DNA of 44,881 nucleotides from an uncultured Bacilli bacterium (lineage in GTDB: Bacteria > Bacillota_I > Bacilli_A > RFN20 > CAG-826). A program made the translations under genes and the position numbers. The stretch lies in the NCBI GenBank assembly GCA_905235515.1, contig CAJOLV010000008.1, forward strand, positions 1 to 44,881. The letters are read 5' to 3'. This document shows, in pieces, positions 9,491 through 20,457 of this stretch (position 1 is the first letter of the stretch; each line of letters opens with the position of its first letter). The notes below the pieces were generated by a model. It made no database searches. It saw nothing but the letters and a program-made list of their open reading frames with translations, and was not told the origin of the DNA.

Positions 9491-11398
9491 CTAATCATAA
9501 ACATCATAGAATTGAGCAAGTCTATTAAATGAGATATCACTAATAACTGCCGCACCATCAGTAATAAAGACCGGTGTGTAATCACCTGTATTCATTGTGA
9601 TAGCGGTCAACACAATTGTATCGTTAACAGCAAATTCAACTCTATTATCGTCAATTACTAATTTTACATCAAATTCATTTAATAAAGATGGTCCTAAATA
9701 TACATTAGAACTGATAAAACCATTTGTGTGATTAACTTCTAAATAAGTTCCATCATCTTTCTTTTGAATTGAAATATTTGGAAAAACAATTGATGAATTA
9801 TATAATCTATAACTCACTTCATGTGCTCCATTCATTTTCACATGATATTTAATAAAGTTATGATTTGTTGATTTATTAAGTTTGATTTCACCAGCTTGCT
9901 CAAATGTTAATTCGTTTCCATTCATCGATGTGCCAGCAGAAGCGAATTCAATAACAGAACTATCAACATCAAATAATTTGCCTTTATTTAGTAACTTAGT
10001 GGCCATTTCATCAATGCGTGTGCCTAAAGTTCCATCATCTTTAACAAACACTTCACGCGCTAAGTTCTTAAACCCACCCCATTTATTGCTATTAAATGTC
10101 CTTGATGTCCAACCAAAGAAATAATATCTATCTTTAACTTTTTCAATTTGTGGAACACACAAATCTTCGCCATCAAGTTTATGGGTAGGAAGTGTGCTCC
10201 AATTCATTTCATCGATTGTTTTACCTGCTTCGCCAACCCAATAAGAACAAGTTCCCACTCCATGGATTGATTGCCCAGATATACCAGTAGTCAAATACCA
10301 CCTGTCACCAATTTTAATTAATTGGGAACATTCTGGTTCGCCGTCGCTAGTTAATGGAAATGAACGTAACGCAATAGCGGGTTCACTCCAATCAAAGCCC
10401 ATGTTATCAACACTTGTTCTTAAGAATAAATCACATGACGTTTGATCTCCGCCATCTTTGCGATAGCCTAAACCAATGCATCTATATTTTTGAACTTGTT
10501 CATCAAAGAAATATGTGCAATCTCTTGCTCTTGAATATTGATTATAATCTAAAACATCTGGTCTTTTGCCATATGCCATATAGTGATTATCAACAAATGA
10601 ATCATCATAGCCAGATTCATAGAACCTAAACATATCAGTTGTGGTCTTACAGTACCAAGTCCATTGAGGAATATCACAAAGATGGAACATATAAAGCAAA
10701 TCATTATAGTAATAGCAATGTAAGTCACCATAATATCCCCAGTCTGTTTCTGGATCATATAAAGATTTAATTAAAGAATCGCCATTAACTATAACAGGAT
10801 TGAGGTATGCGCCTTGCCCATTCACCAAGAAAAGCAACTCATCATTAAGAGCAAAGTCTCTATTTAATTCAAAGTATTTTCCATCTACATCAGCGGCAGT
10901 AACTTCTAATTCATAGATTAAGTTATTATTAACAAAAATCTCCATTTTAGCTGGTTTTTGCGAGTTTTTTAATGCAAAAGTGCCACCAAATGAATAATTG
11001 CCAGCCTTCACAATTTGATAAACATAACCAAGTTTTGAATCAGCGGATGTATTAAAGATTCCATCACTAAATGAATCACTATCACTTGACCAAATACCGT
11101 TATCATAAACCAAGTCTAATAGTTCATTTTGGTCTTGTTTAACATATCTCCAGTTATTGTAGCCTTGTATGCCCTCATTAAAACGATAACCATAACTGGC
11201 ACGATTAAAATCTGTAAGTTTACTAACTATCTCATGTCTTTCCTTGCTTAAACCATCATAAATAGATTCATAGGAACAGGGTTTATTGTCTTGTTCTTCT
11301 GGTTCTTGAGGATTAATTGGCTCATCATGTTTATTGCCACAAGCACTCATAAAAAGAAGTCCTCCAAGCATAAAATAAATCACAAGATTCTTTTTCAT
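9491..11398 (-). CDS. GH32-like beta-propeller lipoprotein (paralog A)
   Basis: Lipobox FMSAC; QGYNNWRYV module; YGDLHCYYYNDLLYMFHL, ARDCTYFFDE and EPECSQLIKIGDRWY correspond to the GH32 D / RDP / EC motifs. Confidence 0.78.
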   Translation of the reverse strand: MKKNLVIYFMLGGLLFMSACGNKHDEPINPQEPEEQDNKPCSYESIYDGLSKERHEIVSKLTDFNRASYGYRFNEGIQGYNNWRYVKQDQNELLDLVYDNGIWSSDSDSFSDGIFNTSADSKLGYVYQIVKAGNYSFGGTFALKNSQKPAKMEIFVNNNLIYELEVTAADVDGKYFELNRDFALNDELLFLVNGQGAYLNPVIVNGDSLIKSLYDPETDWGYYGDLHCYYYNDLLYMFHLCDIPQWTWYCKTTTDMFRFYESGYDDSFVDNHYMAYGKRPDVLDYNQYSRARDCTYFFDEQVQKYRCIGLGYRKDGGDQTSCDLFLRTSVDNMGFDWSEPAIALRSFPLTSDGEPECSQLIKIGDRWYLTTGISGQSIHGVGTCSYWVGEAGKTIDEMNWSTLPTHKLDGEDLCVPQIEKVKDRYYFFGWTSRTFNSNKWGGFKNLAREVFVKDDGTLGTRIDEMATKLLNKGKLFDVDSSVIEFASAGTSMNGNELTFEQAGEIKLNKSTNHNFIKYHVKMNGAHEVSYRLYNSSIVFPNISIQKKDDGTYLEVNHTNGFISSNVYLGPSLLNEFDVKLVIDDNRVEFAVNDTIVLTAITMNTGDYTPVFITDGAAVISDISFNRLAQFYDVYD

Positions 11399-13335
11399 TA
11401 ATCACAATCTCCATAACTTCTAAGTCTATTAATCTTAATATTAGTAAACTTTGCTGTTGCATCAGAATATATGAATGCATTATATGGTGAATCATTCATT
11501 GGAGTAGACGCTGTTAAAGCATTATCTTCATTAGCAAACATTTCAATAAATTGACCATCAACAACAATCTTCACACTATATTTGTTATTAGTGCTTGGAT
11601 GATATATTTCAATCTTAGAATTAACTTTATGTTTTGTAGCGTCAGGTGAACTGATCTGCATATATGTTTTGCCGTCTTCTTTTATCAAAGAACATTTATA
11701 TAATTTGCCATTTTGCACCAAACAATAACTAGCTTCATTGCATGATGATAAATCAACATCAAATGTAACAAAGTTTCTTTGATTATTAGATGTTAATAAA
11801 CTCATCTCATTAGTGGAGATTTGTTCATCAAATGAATAGAGATTACCAAAGTTAACATATTTAGCTAATCCTGGATCCATTCTTCCACCTAAAGAACCAT
11901 CGTCTCTAGTCACTACTTCACGAGGAAGATTAAGATATCCTGCCCAAGGAGAAAGAGGAACGCCGTCACATTTAGAAGTAATCCATCCCCACATATAGAC
12001 TTTATCGCCAACTTGTGTTGGTCTTGCCGCGCATAAATCTTCACCATCTAAAAATTGGAAATCTTTACTTAGCCAATCAACATCCATACAGTCAACGCCT
12101 TTATCACCAATCCAATATTGAAGTGGTCCAATTTGATGGTCTGTAATATGACTGACAGACACAAATGAATACCATCTATCACCAATCTTTAATAAAGATG
12201 GACATTCAGGTAAGTTTGATGTGTATTTTAAATGAACTGGGTTTCCTGGTCTAGTCCAAGATAACGCCATGTCATCATCGCTAACATAAATCATTAAATC
12301 ACTATCCCATATTGGTCCACTAAATGTTCTATAGCATCCTGCAATCATGATGTAACGTTTATTTTCTTTATCATGATAAAGCATATTATCTCTTACACCA
12401 AAAGGATAAAGGCTAGGATCAGCAAATCTATTTACATCAAAAATTCTTTGATAGAAGTAATTAGAATACATTTTGTAGAACAAATCGTAATTATTAGCGG
12501 GTTCAAAGGTCTCTCCTCTAATTAAATTAGTAGATAAGTCCATCGCATATTCATAACCCTGATTACAATCATCTGACCAAAGATACCAGTTATATAATTT
12601 ATGTTCTTCTTTGTTATACCATGGGAAAACGTCTCCATATTGTTTACCAATACCATTTAAGTGATATAAGGATTTGTTTTGATTATTTTCTAGTGTCACC
12701 ACTGGATCAAAGTTCACATCGCAATTATCACCACTAACAATAAATCTAATATAGTCGCCTGGTTTTAATTGTGCTTGCACTTCAAAATACTTACCAATTA
12801 AATCATTTTGGCTAAGTATATCACTATAAATAGTTTCACCATTAACGGTGATAGTTATTATTGCGTCAGATTTGCTATTTTCTTCCATTCGATAGTTTCC
12901 ATAGATTGTCGCAGCTCCATCAAAAGAAGAAAGTAACTGTCTTATCGCTTTTTCGCCCTTTTGAGCGTGTAAAACATCTTGATTGATAAATGAATCAACT
13001 CCAACAAATTTGTCGTTTTTATACGACATTTGAAGTATTTGTCCATTTCTTTCACATAGGTAATACCAGGAGTTATACCCCTGCTTGTTATTTAATATAT
13101 ATCCATATCTAGCTTTGGTGGTCAGACGTTCCTTTTCTTCAAATGGTTTTTCATAGATTGTTTTATACAAATCATCATAAGAAAAAGTTGAAGTGTCATC
13201 TGTTGGTTCTGGTGTAATTGGCATTTCGCCACCTCGGTTGCATGAAGCCATACTAAATAACCCTACTAAAAATAAGCAATACTTTGCAGTTTTGTTTTTC
13301 ATAAAACAGAGAAGGGGGAGGAGATTATTCCCCAT
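11398..13335 (-). CDS. GH32-like beta-propeller lipoprotein (paralog B)
   Basis: SMASC lipobox; QGYNSWYYL; YGDVFPWYNKEEHKLYNWYL, VRDNMLYHDKENKRY, LPECPSLLKIGDRWY; annotated start may be slightly upstream of the true one (MKNKTAKYCLFL). Confidence 0.76.
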   Translation of the reverse strand: MGNNLLPLLCFMKNKTAKYCLFLVGLFSMASCNRGGEMPITPEPTDDTSTFSYDDLYKTIYEKPFEEKERLTTKARYGYILNNKQGYNSWYYLCERNGQILQMSYKNDKFVGVDSFINQDVLHAQKGEKAIRQLLSSFDGAATIYGNYRMEENSKSDAIITITVNGETIYSDILSQNDLIGKYFEVQAQLKPGDYIRFIVSGDNCDVNFDPVVTLENNQNKSLYHLNGIGKQYGDVFPWYNKEEHKLYNWYLWSDDCNQGYEYAMDLSTNLIRGETFEPANNYDLFYKMYSNYFYQRIFDVNRFADPSLYPFGVRDNMLYHDKENKRYIMIAGCYRTFSGPIWDSDLMIYVSDDDMALSWTRPGNPVHLKYTSNLPECPSLLKIGDRWYSFVSVSHITDHQIGPLQYWIGDKGVDCMDVDWLSKDFQFLDGEDLCAARPTQVGDKVYMWGWITSKCDGVPLSPWAGYLNLPREVVTRDDGSLGGRMDPGLAKYVNFGNLYSFDEQISTNEMSLLTSNNQRNFVTFDVDLSSCNEASYCLVQNGKLYKCSLIKEDGKTYMQISSPDATKHKVNSKIEIYHPSTNNKYSVKIVVDGQFIEMFANEDNALTASTPMNDSPYNAFIYSDATAKFTNIKINRLRSYGDCD

Positions 13336-13352
13336 CCCCCTTATTTAATTAT

Positions 13353-16300
13353 TTATCTTTCTTTTCTCTTTTTGGAGAGTAAAAGTCCGAATCCTGCTAA
13401 CGCAGTAATGGAGATTAAAGCGCTTGTAGCAATAATTGAGCTACGGCAACCTTTCTTGGCTGGTTGTTCTGGTTCTGGTTCTGGTTCAGGTTGTGGTTGT
13501 TGATCTTCTGTAATAGTAATAACTTTTGCAGTAGATTGGATACCATCAATCTTACAAACGATAGAGTATTGTCCAGCAGCGCTTGGAGTGAAGGCATATG
13601 TTAAGGCGTTGGCGCCTTCAACTTTTTGACCATTCACATACCATTCAATTGTTTCATAGGTAGCATTATATGGAGTAACTGTTGCGCTTAAGTCAATTGT
13701 TTCGCCAACTTTAGCACTAACTTTACTTGCGTTAACGCTGACACCACTAACTGCTGGTGGTGGGACAACGATACCTTTAACTGTGAAGTTCTTATATCCG
13801 AGTGGGATTGCTCCGCCACTACCTGGATACATTGACATACAGAATCCACTTGGAACTGTGGAGTTTGGAATTGAGGCATAGAACACTAATTCATTGTTGA
13901 TGTAGAATGCAGCGGTATTGCCTTGCATTGCATAAACAATGTGGTTCCAACCAAAGTGAGCGATTTCACCTGCGTAAGATAAGTCTTTACCAGTATTGAA
14001 ATCAGCATATTCATAGATAACGCCAGCGGCGTGTGTCTTGACATATGTTCTCATAGAAGAAGCACCAACAGCGACTGCTAATTCAATCCAGTCTGTTGGG
14101 TTTTTGCTATCCATACCCGTAGCTTGTGGATAAACATAATATTCACCACCATAGGTTGAAACTGATTCTGGAATTAATAAATCATATTCCATGGACCATG
14201 ATTGAGTTTCAATTGCCATCGCTGGGAATTGAGCATCATTGCCTGAACCACTATTTTGTGGAGCATAGTAGTTACCATCTGAATCTTCGACTGCGGCATA
14301 AGCACCAAATGTGCTACCGGCTTCGATTTCTTGCTTATAAGCTTCTTTCCAGTTTGGATCTGCAGAGATTTCTGCATAGATGTCTTTAATGATATAGAGT
14401 TTAATCTTGTTAGATTCAGCAGCTTGTGTCTTGGCTTGAATTTCAACTTCGCCAGCTTGTTCATAAGCTGCCATTGCTAATTCAAGTGTGGTACCAGTTT
14501 TGCCTTCTAATTCAACATCATTAGCAAACCATTTAATGGTATCTGAACCCGCAATACCTAACGCTGTTGCGGTAACTGTCGCTGTTTCAGTCTTCGCATA
14601 TGAACCCTTAGCGGCAGCAATCTTTAATGATGGGGCTTTAACTGTTAATGTAAGTTCATTTGAAACAACGTCATTAACAAAGGCAACGATCTTGTATTCA
14701 CCAGCTTCTAAATCGCTGAGAACAAGTTCTGGACCTTCAGCACCTTGAACTTGGACATTATTAACTTTCCATCTCACATCTTTAGATGCGATTGCACCTT
14801 CAACAATAGCAGAAATTGTAGCGGTATCAATTGGATACATTTCTTCCTTATCAGCAGAAATTGTAATCATGTTTTCAAGGACTTCGAATTTTAACTCTTC
14901 GCTGTTAACAGTGGAATTGCCATAAACGAGTGTATGTTCGCCAGCAGCAAGCGCTGAACCAGCGTTATATTCTAATCCAGTTTGTTCTGTGGCAACACCA
15001 TCGAGTTTCCAGACAAATCCTTCGGCACCAGTTGTGTCACCAAATACCTTTGCGGACGCCATGACGTTTTGGCCAACAAAGTAACGATTGTTTTCCATAA
15101 ATCCTTTGATGCCATAATTGCCTTCATAACCGAAGAATTCAATGTTGGAAACGTTTGTGTAACTGTTACCAACAAGGGCTCTTAATAATTTGCCTTTTGT
15201 TAAGCCTAAGGCAGTGAATGATGTTTCAAATTTGGAGACTTGATGGTCACCTTCTTGGTTTGTTTTAACTGTGAAGATAATTCTGTCACCGATAACATCG
15301 ATAGTTTGTGTATATCTGGTGTCTTCGTAATTAGCGGCAGCGTAATCTCCACCTTGACCTGACCAGTTACCTGTGGTTGGAGAAATACCACCAACCCATG
15401 GGGTTTGGAATTCTCTATCAAGATAGTTTTGAGCATTGATGGAGTTGGTTGGTTCAGATAAATCGGTTTGAGGAATAATTTGGTTCATAATTAAATCAAA
15501 ACGTGGATAAGCATGAACACTGCCGTCTGTAACTAATGATCTGTGGACCACGAAATCCGCTTTCATAGTAAAACTATTATGGTATAAGTTCTCGTATGTA
15601 AGTGGCAAATAGTACGTTCCAGCGGTTTCTTCATTTGCATGGAAGAAATATGAATCACCATATTTTGCTTCTTTCATAACAAAGTTATCGATGATTAAAC
15701 TTTCTGCAGCACCTCTACAATCAATACCAAATCCAGTAATGGTACCTTTTGTCAGAGCTCTTCTTGATGTGTAACGGTTTTCACCAAACGCAGATAACGG
15801 GACAGAAATAATTCTTAGTTGATCAACATAGATTTCAACCACATCATCCAAAATAACAAATCTTAATTTTACACCTTCATCATGGAGTTTTGATTGAAGA
15901 GCTGGTGTTATGTAATTACATCCTTGGTCTTCCCCAGAGTTATCATAGATATCAGCTGTATTTGGATTCTCAAATGTAGCAAGTCTCCAATATTGACCGC
16001 CATTAATAATCGTTAAATATAAGTTGGCTGGGGTCGGAGCGGTTGTTGTAGCATCAATGCCTATGATGTGAAAATAAACATCATCTGTACTATCATAACG
16101 AACATCAAAAGAGAATTCATAATTGTTGCTTGTCACAAATGCTGTTGAAGGAATTGGAACATCTGCCCAAGTGCCAGAGGCGTTGAAAACAGCCTTGCCA
16201 CTTTGTAAATTGAATCTTGTAGCCCATCCTTCAGGCATTGTGTCACCAGAGAAATCTTCAGAATATAAAACTTCGGGTTCTTCTGCTAATGCAGGAGTAA

Positions 16301-16400
16301 ATTGTTGTTTTTGGCCTTTGGCTAAACCACCCATGACTGCCAAGGACATAAAAGCGGTTACACCAAGTAATGAAGTAATAATTTTTGTCTTATTTTTCAT
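13353..16400 (-). CDS. large surface protein: N-terminal signal, LamG/concanavalin-like regions, three Ig-like repeats, C-terminal Cys-containing membrane-anchor signal
   Basis: Signal peptide; repeats ending in W.VN..../EL.V; C-terminus PAKKGCRSSIIATSALISITALAGFGLLLSKKRKER. Confidence 0.75.
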   Translation of the reverse strand: MKNKTKIITSLLGVTAFMSLAVMGGLAKGQKQQFTPALAEEPEVLYSEDFSGDTMPEGWATRFNLQSGKAVFNASGTWADVPIPSTAFVTSNNYEFSFDVRYDSTDDVYFHIIGIDATTTAPTPANLYLTIINGGQYWRLATFENPNTADIYDNSGEDQGCNYITPALQSKLHDEGVKLRFVILDDVVEIYVDQLRIISVPLSAFGENRYTSRRALTKGTITGFGIDCRGAAESLIIDNFVMKEAKYGDSYFFHANEETAGTYYLPLTYENLYHNSFTMKADFVVHRSLVTDGSVHAYPRFDLIMNQIIPQTDLSEPTNSINAQNYLDREFQTPWVGGISPTTGNWSGQGGDYAAANYEDTRYTQTIDVIGDRIIFTVKTNQEGDHQVSKFETSFTALGLTKGKLLRALVGNSYTNVSNIEFFGYEGNYGIKGFMENNRYFVGQNVMASAKVFGDTTGAEGFVWKLDGVATEQTGLEYNAGSALAAGEHTLVYGNSTVNSEELKFEVLENMITISADKEEMYPIDTATISAIVEGAIASKDVRWKVNNVQVQGAEGPELVLSDLEAGEYKIVAFVNDVVSNELTLTVKAPSLKIAAAKGSYAKTETATVTATALGIAGSDTIKWFANDVELEGKTGTTLELAMAAYEQAGEVEIQAKTQAAESNKIKLYIIKDIYAEISADPNWKEAYKQEIEAGSTFGAYAAVEDSDGNYYAPQNSGSGNDAQFPAMAIETQSWSMEYDLLIPESVSTYGGEYYVYPQATGMDSKNPTDWIELAVAVGASSMRTYVKTHAAGVIYEYADFNTGKDLSYAGEIAHFGWNHIVYAMQGNTAAFYINNELVFYASIPNSTVPSGFCMSMYPGSGGAIPLGYKNFTVKGIVVPPPAVSGVSVNASKVSAKVGETIDLSATVTPYNATYETIEWYVNGQKVEGANALTYAFTPSAAGQYSIVCKIDGIQSTAKVITITEDQQPQPEPEPEPEQPAKKGCRSSIIATSALISITALAGFGLLLSKKRKER

Positions 16401-16417
16401 AATTAGCCCTCCTTGTT

Positions 16418-17428
16418 TTATTTTTTGTTTTCTTGTTTAAGAACGGTGCTTAAGTTACAGCACAGCACCTGTGCTGATTCTGTTGTGGTATATTCTTGTT
16501 TCTCTAAGCAACGAGCCGTGCAATATAGGCATCTGTTATAGAAACTACATCCTTCTCCTCTTTCTTCTAGTGACCCTAGTTGCATAGATTTGAGTGGCAA
16601 ATCCTTATCCCTACTATACGAAGGATCTGGAACTGGCACTGCTTGCACTAAAGCTCTAGTGTACGGATGAGATGGATGAGCAATAACATCACCGATATTG
16701 CCTAACTCCACTATTTCTCCTAGATACATGACCGCTACTCTACCACTTGATGCGAAATATCTAGATGTTGATAAATCATGGGATATATATACAAATGACA
16801 TATGGTACTTTTCATTAAGCTCCTTCATTAAATTGAGTAACGAAAGTCTTAAGGAAACGTCAATCATACTAACTGGTTCATCAGCGACAATGAGTTTTGG
16901 TTCTAGAGATATTGCCCTAGCCATTAATATTCTTTGTCTTTGACCACCAGATAGTTGATGTGGATATTTTGAAAGGTATTGCTCAGATGGGTACAAACCG
17001 ATGATTCCCATGAGCTCATCGATTTTGGCATCCACCTGTTGTCTACTCCAACGACGATGTTTGTTCTTAATTGGAGCGTAAAGGCTTTGGTAAATGGTCC
17101 TCACCGGGTTAAGCGCCGCATAGCTATCTTGCTGAATAAACTGGATAGCGTTATAGGACGTCACGTTCTTTGAGAACACCCCACTGACCTTTTGGCCTTC
17201 AAAATATACATCACCAGATGTCGGTCTGTATAAACCTGTAATAATACGTCCAAGAGTGGTCTTTCCACACCCAGACTCACCCACTAATGCGATAATCTCA
17301 CCTTCATAGATTTCTAGTGAAATATCCCGCAAAACGTGGATGTATTTGTCTTTTAATAAGGATCCTGGCTTTTTAAAAACCATATTGACATTATCTAATT
17401 TCATCAAAGGAGTTCTACTATTTTCCAT
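16418..17428 (-). CDS. oligopeptide/dipeptide-type ABC transporter ATP-binding protein (OppF/DppF-like)
   Basis: GESGCGKTTLGR Walker A, LSGGQRQRILMARAI signature, C-terminal C-rich oligopeptide_HPY region (CSFYNRCLYCTARCLEK). Confidence 0.92.
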   Translation of the reverse strand: MENSRTPLMKLDNVNMVFKKPGSLLKDKYIHVLRDISLEIYEGEIIALVGESGCGKTTLGRIITGLYRPTSGDVYFEGQKVSGVFSKNVTSYNAIQFIQQDSYAALNPVRTIYQSLYAPIKNKHRRWSRQQVDAKIDELMGIIGLYPSEQYLSKYPHQLSGGQRQRILMARAISLEPKLIVADEPVSMIDVSLRLSLLNLMKELNEKYHMSFVYISHDLSTSRYFASSGRVAVMYLGEIVELGNIGDVIAHPSHPYTRALVQAVPVPDPSYSRDKDLPLKSMQLGSLEERGEGCSFYNRCLYCTARCLEKQEYTTTESAQVLCCNLSTVLKQENKK

Positions 17429-18419
17429 TTAGTCTCTCCTTTGCATATAAATAACATTTGCCAAAACTACCATCATCTAAAGTTACCGTTTCTGGTTCCA
17501 CTTCTTTACATCTCTGTTCGCAGAATTTGCAACGGTTATGGAAAACGCAACCGCTTGGTAAATCCAACATATTTGGTGGATTGCCTTCAATTGGTTTAAC
17601 TTCATCCATTTCACCAATGATTGATGGGGTGGCATTAATTAAACCTTCTGTATATGGATGGCGTTTATATTTAAAGACATCTTTGACAGTTCCATATTCC
17701 ATAATGCGACCACCATACATAACTGCTATATAGTCAGCAAAGCTTGCTACAACGGATATATCGTGAGTCATAAGTAACATAGAAATGCCCATAGTCTCAT
17801 TAATCTCTTTTAATAAATTAAAGATGTAACTTTGAGTAATAACATCTAACGCTGTGGTTGGTTCGTCTAAAATGATTAATTCTGGTTCTAATAGAAGTGA
17901 GAAGGCAATCATTACTCTTTGTTTCATACCACCACTTAATTCATGTGGGTAACATTCTAAAACTCTTTGGGCGTCTAATTTCACAAACTCTAAGAGTTTC
18001 AAACACTTTTCTTCTTTTTCTTCCTTGGTGAGTTTGAATCCGTGTTCATCTAATGTTTCAAAGAATTGGTTTCTCACTGTTAAGACCGGGTTTAACGCAC
18101 TTTGAGCGGCTTGGAAAACCATGCTGACTTTTTCCCAACGGAATTTTCTAAGTTCATTATTTGTCATTGTTTCAACATGGATTCCTTCTTCATCTTTACC
18201 ATTGAAAATAACTTCACCACTAGCGATTAAACCAGGTTCAGAAATACATCTAATTAAAGATGATGAAAGTGTTGTTTTACCACTTCCCGATTCACCCACT
18301 AAAGCAGTAATCTTTCCTCTTTTAACATTCAAGGAAACACTATCAACCGCTCTAAGGGTGTATTTCTTTAGAGGGTAATCGATACAGACATTTTTAAATT
18401 CAACAATATTGTCTTTCAT
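17418..18419 (-). CDS. oligopeptide/dipeptide-type ABC transporter ATP-binding protein (OppD/DppD-like)
   Basis: GESGSGKTTLSSS, LSGGMKQRVMIAFSL, LDEPTTALDV, CVFHNRCKFCEQRCKEVEP. Confidence 0.92.
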   Translation of the reverse strand: MKDNIVEFKNVCIDYPLKKYTLRAVDSVSLNVKRGKITALVGESGSGKTTLSSSLIRCISEPGLIASGEVIFNGKDEEGIHVETMTNNELRKFRWEKVSMVFQAAQSALNPVLTVRNQFFETLDEHGFKLTKEEKEEKCLKLLEFVKLDAQRVLECYPHELSGGMKQRVMIAFSLLLEPELIILDEPTTALDVITQSYIFNLLKEINETMGISMLLMTHDISVVASFADYIAVMYGGRIMEYGTVKDVFKYKRHPYTEGLINATPSIIGEMDEVKPIEGNPPNMLDLPSGCVFHNRCKFCEQRCKEVEPETVTLDDGSFGKCYLYAKERLNGK

Positions 18420-18427
18420 ATACCCTC

Positions 18428-19342
18428 CTACATCACCTTAAGACGCGGATTAAGCGTCTCATCTAATCCGTTTGATAAAATCAAAGTGCCAATTTCAAAC
18501 ACGATGATAAATAACAATGGATATAGCATAATCAAAACGTTCTTTGGATTGACTAAACCCTTTGTTCTAGCGGCATTAATAATTGCGCCCCAGTTAGTTG
18601 GGTCATAAGCTGCTAAACCAACGAGCATAATACCAACAGACGCCATAATGGCGTTTCTCATCGCTACCACAAAGTTAACAGCGATATATGAGAACACGTT
18701 TGGTAATAATTCTTTAAAGATGATATGAGCGCGACTCATATGCATGACTTTACAGATTTGAATATAATCTCTTTCCTTAATAGAAAGGACTTGAACTCTA
18801 ATAGATCGGCATAATCCTGCCCATGACCACAAAGAGATTACTAACGCTAGGGATAATGCGTTATCTAGGGTCACTAACGCTGCTAACAATAAGTAAACAG
18901 GGAAAGCAGGAATAGATAAGAAGATGTTGGTGATAGACATGATAACTTTATCTACCCATCCACCTACATATCCACTTAAAATGCCAAGAATCGTTCCAAT
19001 TGCCACAGTGAACACCGCGGATAAGAAAGCAATTTTTAAGACTGAACTGGTACCAGCAATAACTTGTCTAAAGACATCTCTTCCTAACCAGTCAGTGCCA
19101 AATGGATGTTCCCAAGATGATGGTAGATATTTATTAGCTAAACTGGTTGATTGATCATATGGGAAAATCATTGGTCCAAAGATTCCCAATAAGACAAAGA
19201 ACATCACAACAGAGAATCCAATAATTGTCTTTTTGCTGGAGAAGATCTTCTTTAAGGTATTAACAAAACCAAACCAAAGATCTTTGAGATACATCTTTGC
19301 AGAGGTGAGAAATACTTTGAATTTACTATTTTTTTCTTCCAT
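18428..19342 (-). CDS. ABC transporter permease (OppC/DppC-like)
   Basis: HPFGTDWLGRDVFRQVIAGTSSVLKIAFLSA and later EAA-like region. Confidence 0.9.
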   Translation of the reverse strand: MEEKNSKFKVFLTSAKMYLKDLWFGFVNTLKKIFSSKKTIIGFSVVMFFVLLGIFGPMIFPYDQSTSLANKYLPSSWEHPFGTDWLGRDVFRQVIAGTSSVLKIAFLSAVFTVAIGTILGILSGYVGGWVDKVIMSITNIFLSIPAFPVYLLLAALVTLDNALSLALVISLWSWAGLCRSIRVQVLSIKERDYIQICKVMHMSRAHIIFKELLPNVFSYIAVNFVVAMRNAIMASVGIMLVGLAAYDPTNWGAIINAARTKGLVNPKNVLIMLYPLLFIIVFEIGTLILSNGLDETLNPRLKVM

Positions 19343-19344
19343 AA

Positions 19345-20415
19345 CTATTTCTCCCTCACCCTTGGATCGATGAATGGATAAATCAAATCAACGATTAAGT
19401 TGACAACAATAACCATCGCAGCGGAGAAGAATATCAATCCTTGAACAACCATATAATCCTTATTCACAATACGGTTAGAAATCTCTAAGCCAATACCAGG
19501 ATAGTTGAAGATTGATTCCATCAATGTCGCTCCACCAAATAAGGAGCCGAATGATATACCTAACATTGTTACCAAAGGTAACAAAGCATTCTTATTAACA
19601 TATTTTCTTCTAATCGTTCTTTCAGATAAGCCTCTTGCTCTAGCGGCCAAGATATAATCTTCGCCTAAAACACCGATACAACTACCACGCATGTGCAAAA
19701 TCCATGTTCCGGTTTGCACAATTGAATAGGAAAGGATTGGGAGGAATGCGTAATAGAGAACGCTACCGATGAATGGGAAATTAAATCCCGGCGTCACATT
19801 AAAGGCATCATAGTTATTCTGGGTTGGGAACCATTTCAATGTATAGCCAAACAAGATAACTAATAACAAAGCGATTAAATAATCTGGAATGGAACCACTG
19901 ACAGCGATATAGCCAGAAGCAATCTTGTTAGCAATACCATTTCTTCTTGTTGCGATATAAGCACCGACCTTAGTGCCAATGAAGAACGATATAAATAACG
20001 CTACTGAAGATATGAATAATGTCCATGGTAAACGTGTTCTAATTAAACTATTCGCGCTAACACCTGTTTCTAGATACGATTCACCAAGTTGTCCTCTTAA
20101 AAGACCACCAATATATCTAAAGAAAGCGTGGAACACATCTTCATTAGGATCATAGTTCAATAATTGTTTGGCTAATTGATAAGCACGATCATAAGTAATG
20201 CCTTGAGAATTTTGTAATTTCAATGCATAGAGTTCAAGGATATCACCAGGAACTTTACGCAAAATAAAGAACAACAAAATTGTTGATAAAGCTAGGGTCA
20301 ATAAAGAGATCCCGATTTTGGCAAAGAAATACTTGTACTTCTCAAAGAAAGCACCGATTACTTTCCAAAAGCTTTTCTTATCTTTCCTTTCTAAATTTTG
20401 TTGTTCGTTTTCCAT
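19345..20415 (-). CDS. ABC transporter permease (OppB/DppB-like)
   Basis: Multi-TM; YILAARARGLSERTIRRKYVNKNALLPLVTMLG. Confidence 0.9.
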   Translation of the reverse strand: MENEQQNLERKDKKSFWKVIGAFFEKYKYFFAKIGISLLTLALSTILLFFILRKVPGDILELYALKLQNSQGITYDRAYQLAKQLLNYDPNEDVFHAFFRYIGGLLRGQLGESYLETGVSANSLIRTRLPWTLFISSVALFISFFIGTKVGAYIATRRNGIANKIASGYIAVSGSIPDYLIALLLVILFGYTLKWFPTQNNYDAFNVTPGFNFPFIGSVLYYAFLPILSYSIVQTGTWILHMRGSCIGVLGEDYILAARARGLSERTIRRKYVNKNALLPLVTMLGISFGSLFGGATLMESIFNYPGIGLEISNRIVNKDYMVVQGLIFFSAAMVIVVNLIVDLIYPFIDPRVREK

Positions 20416-20457
20416 AAAAATTTTCGAATTTTAATTAATTTATAGGGTTTTTGCCGA

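Noticed and set aside
14126-15436. Several 60-96 aa ORFs antisense or out of frame to the 1015-aa surface protein
   Set aside because: Overlap a well-supported long CDS; composition and lack of domains are consistent with chance open frames.
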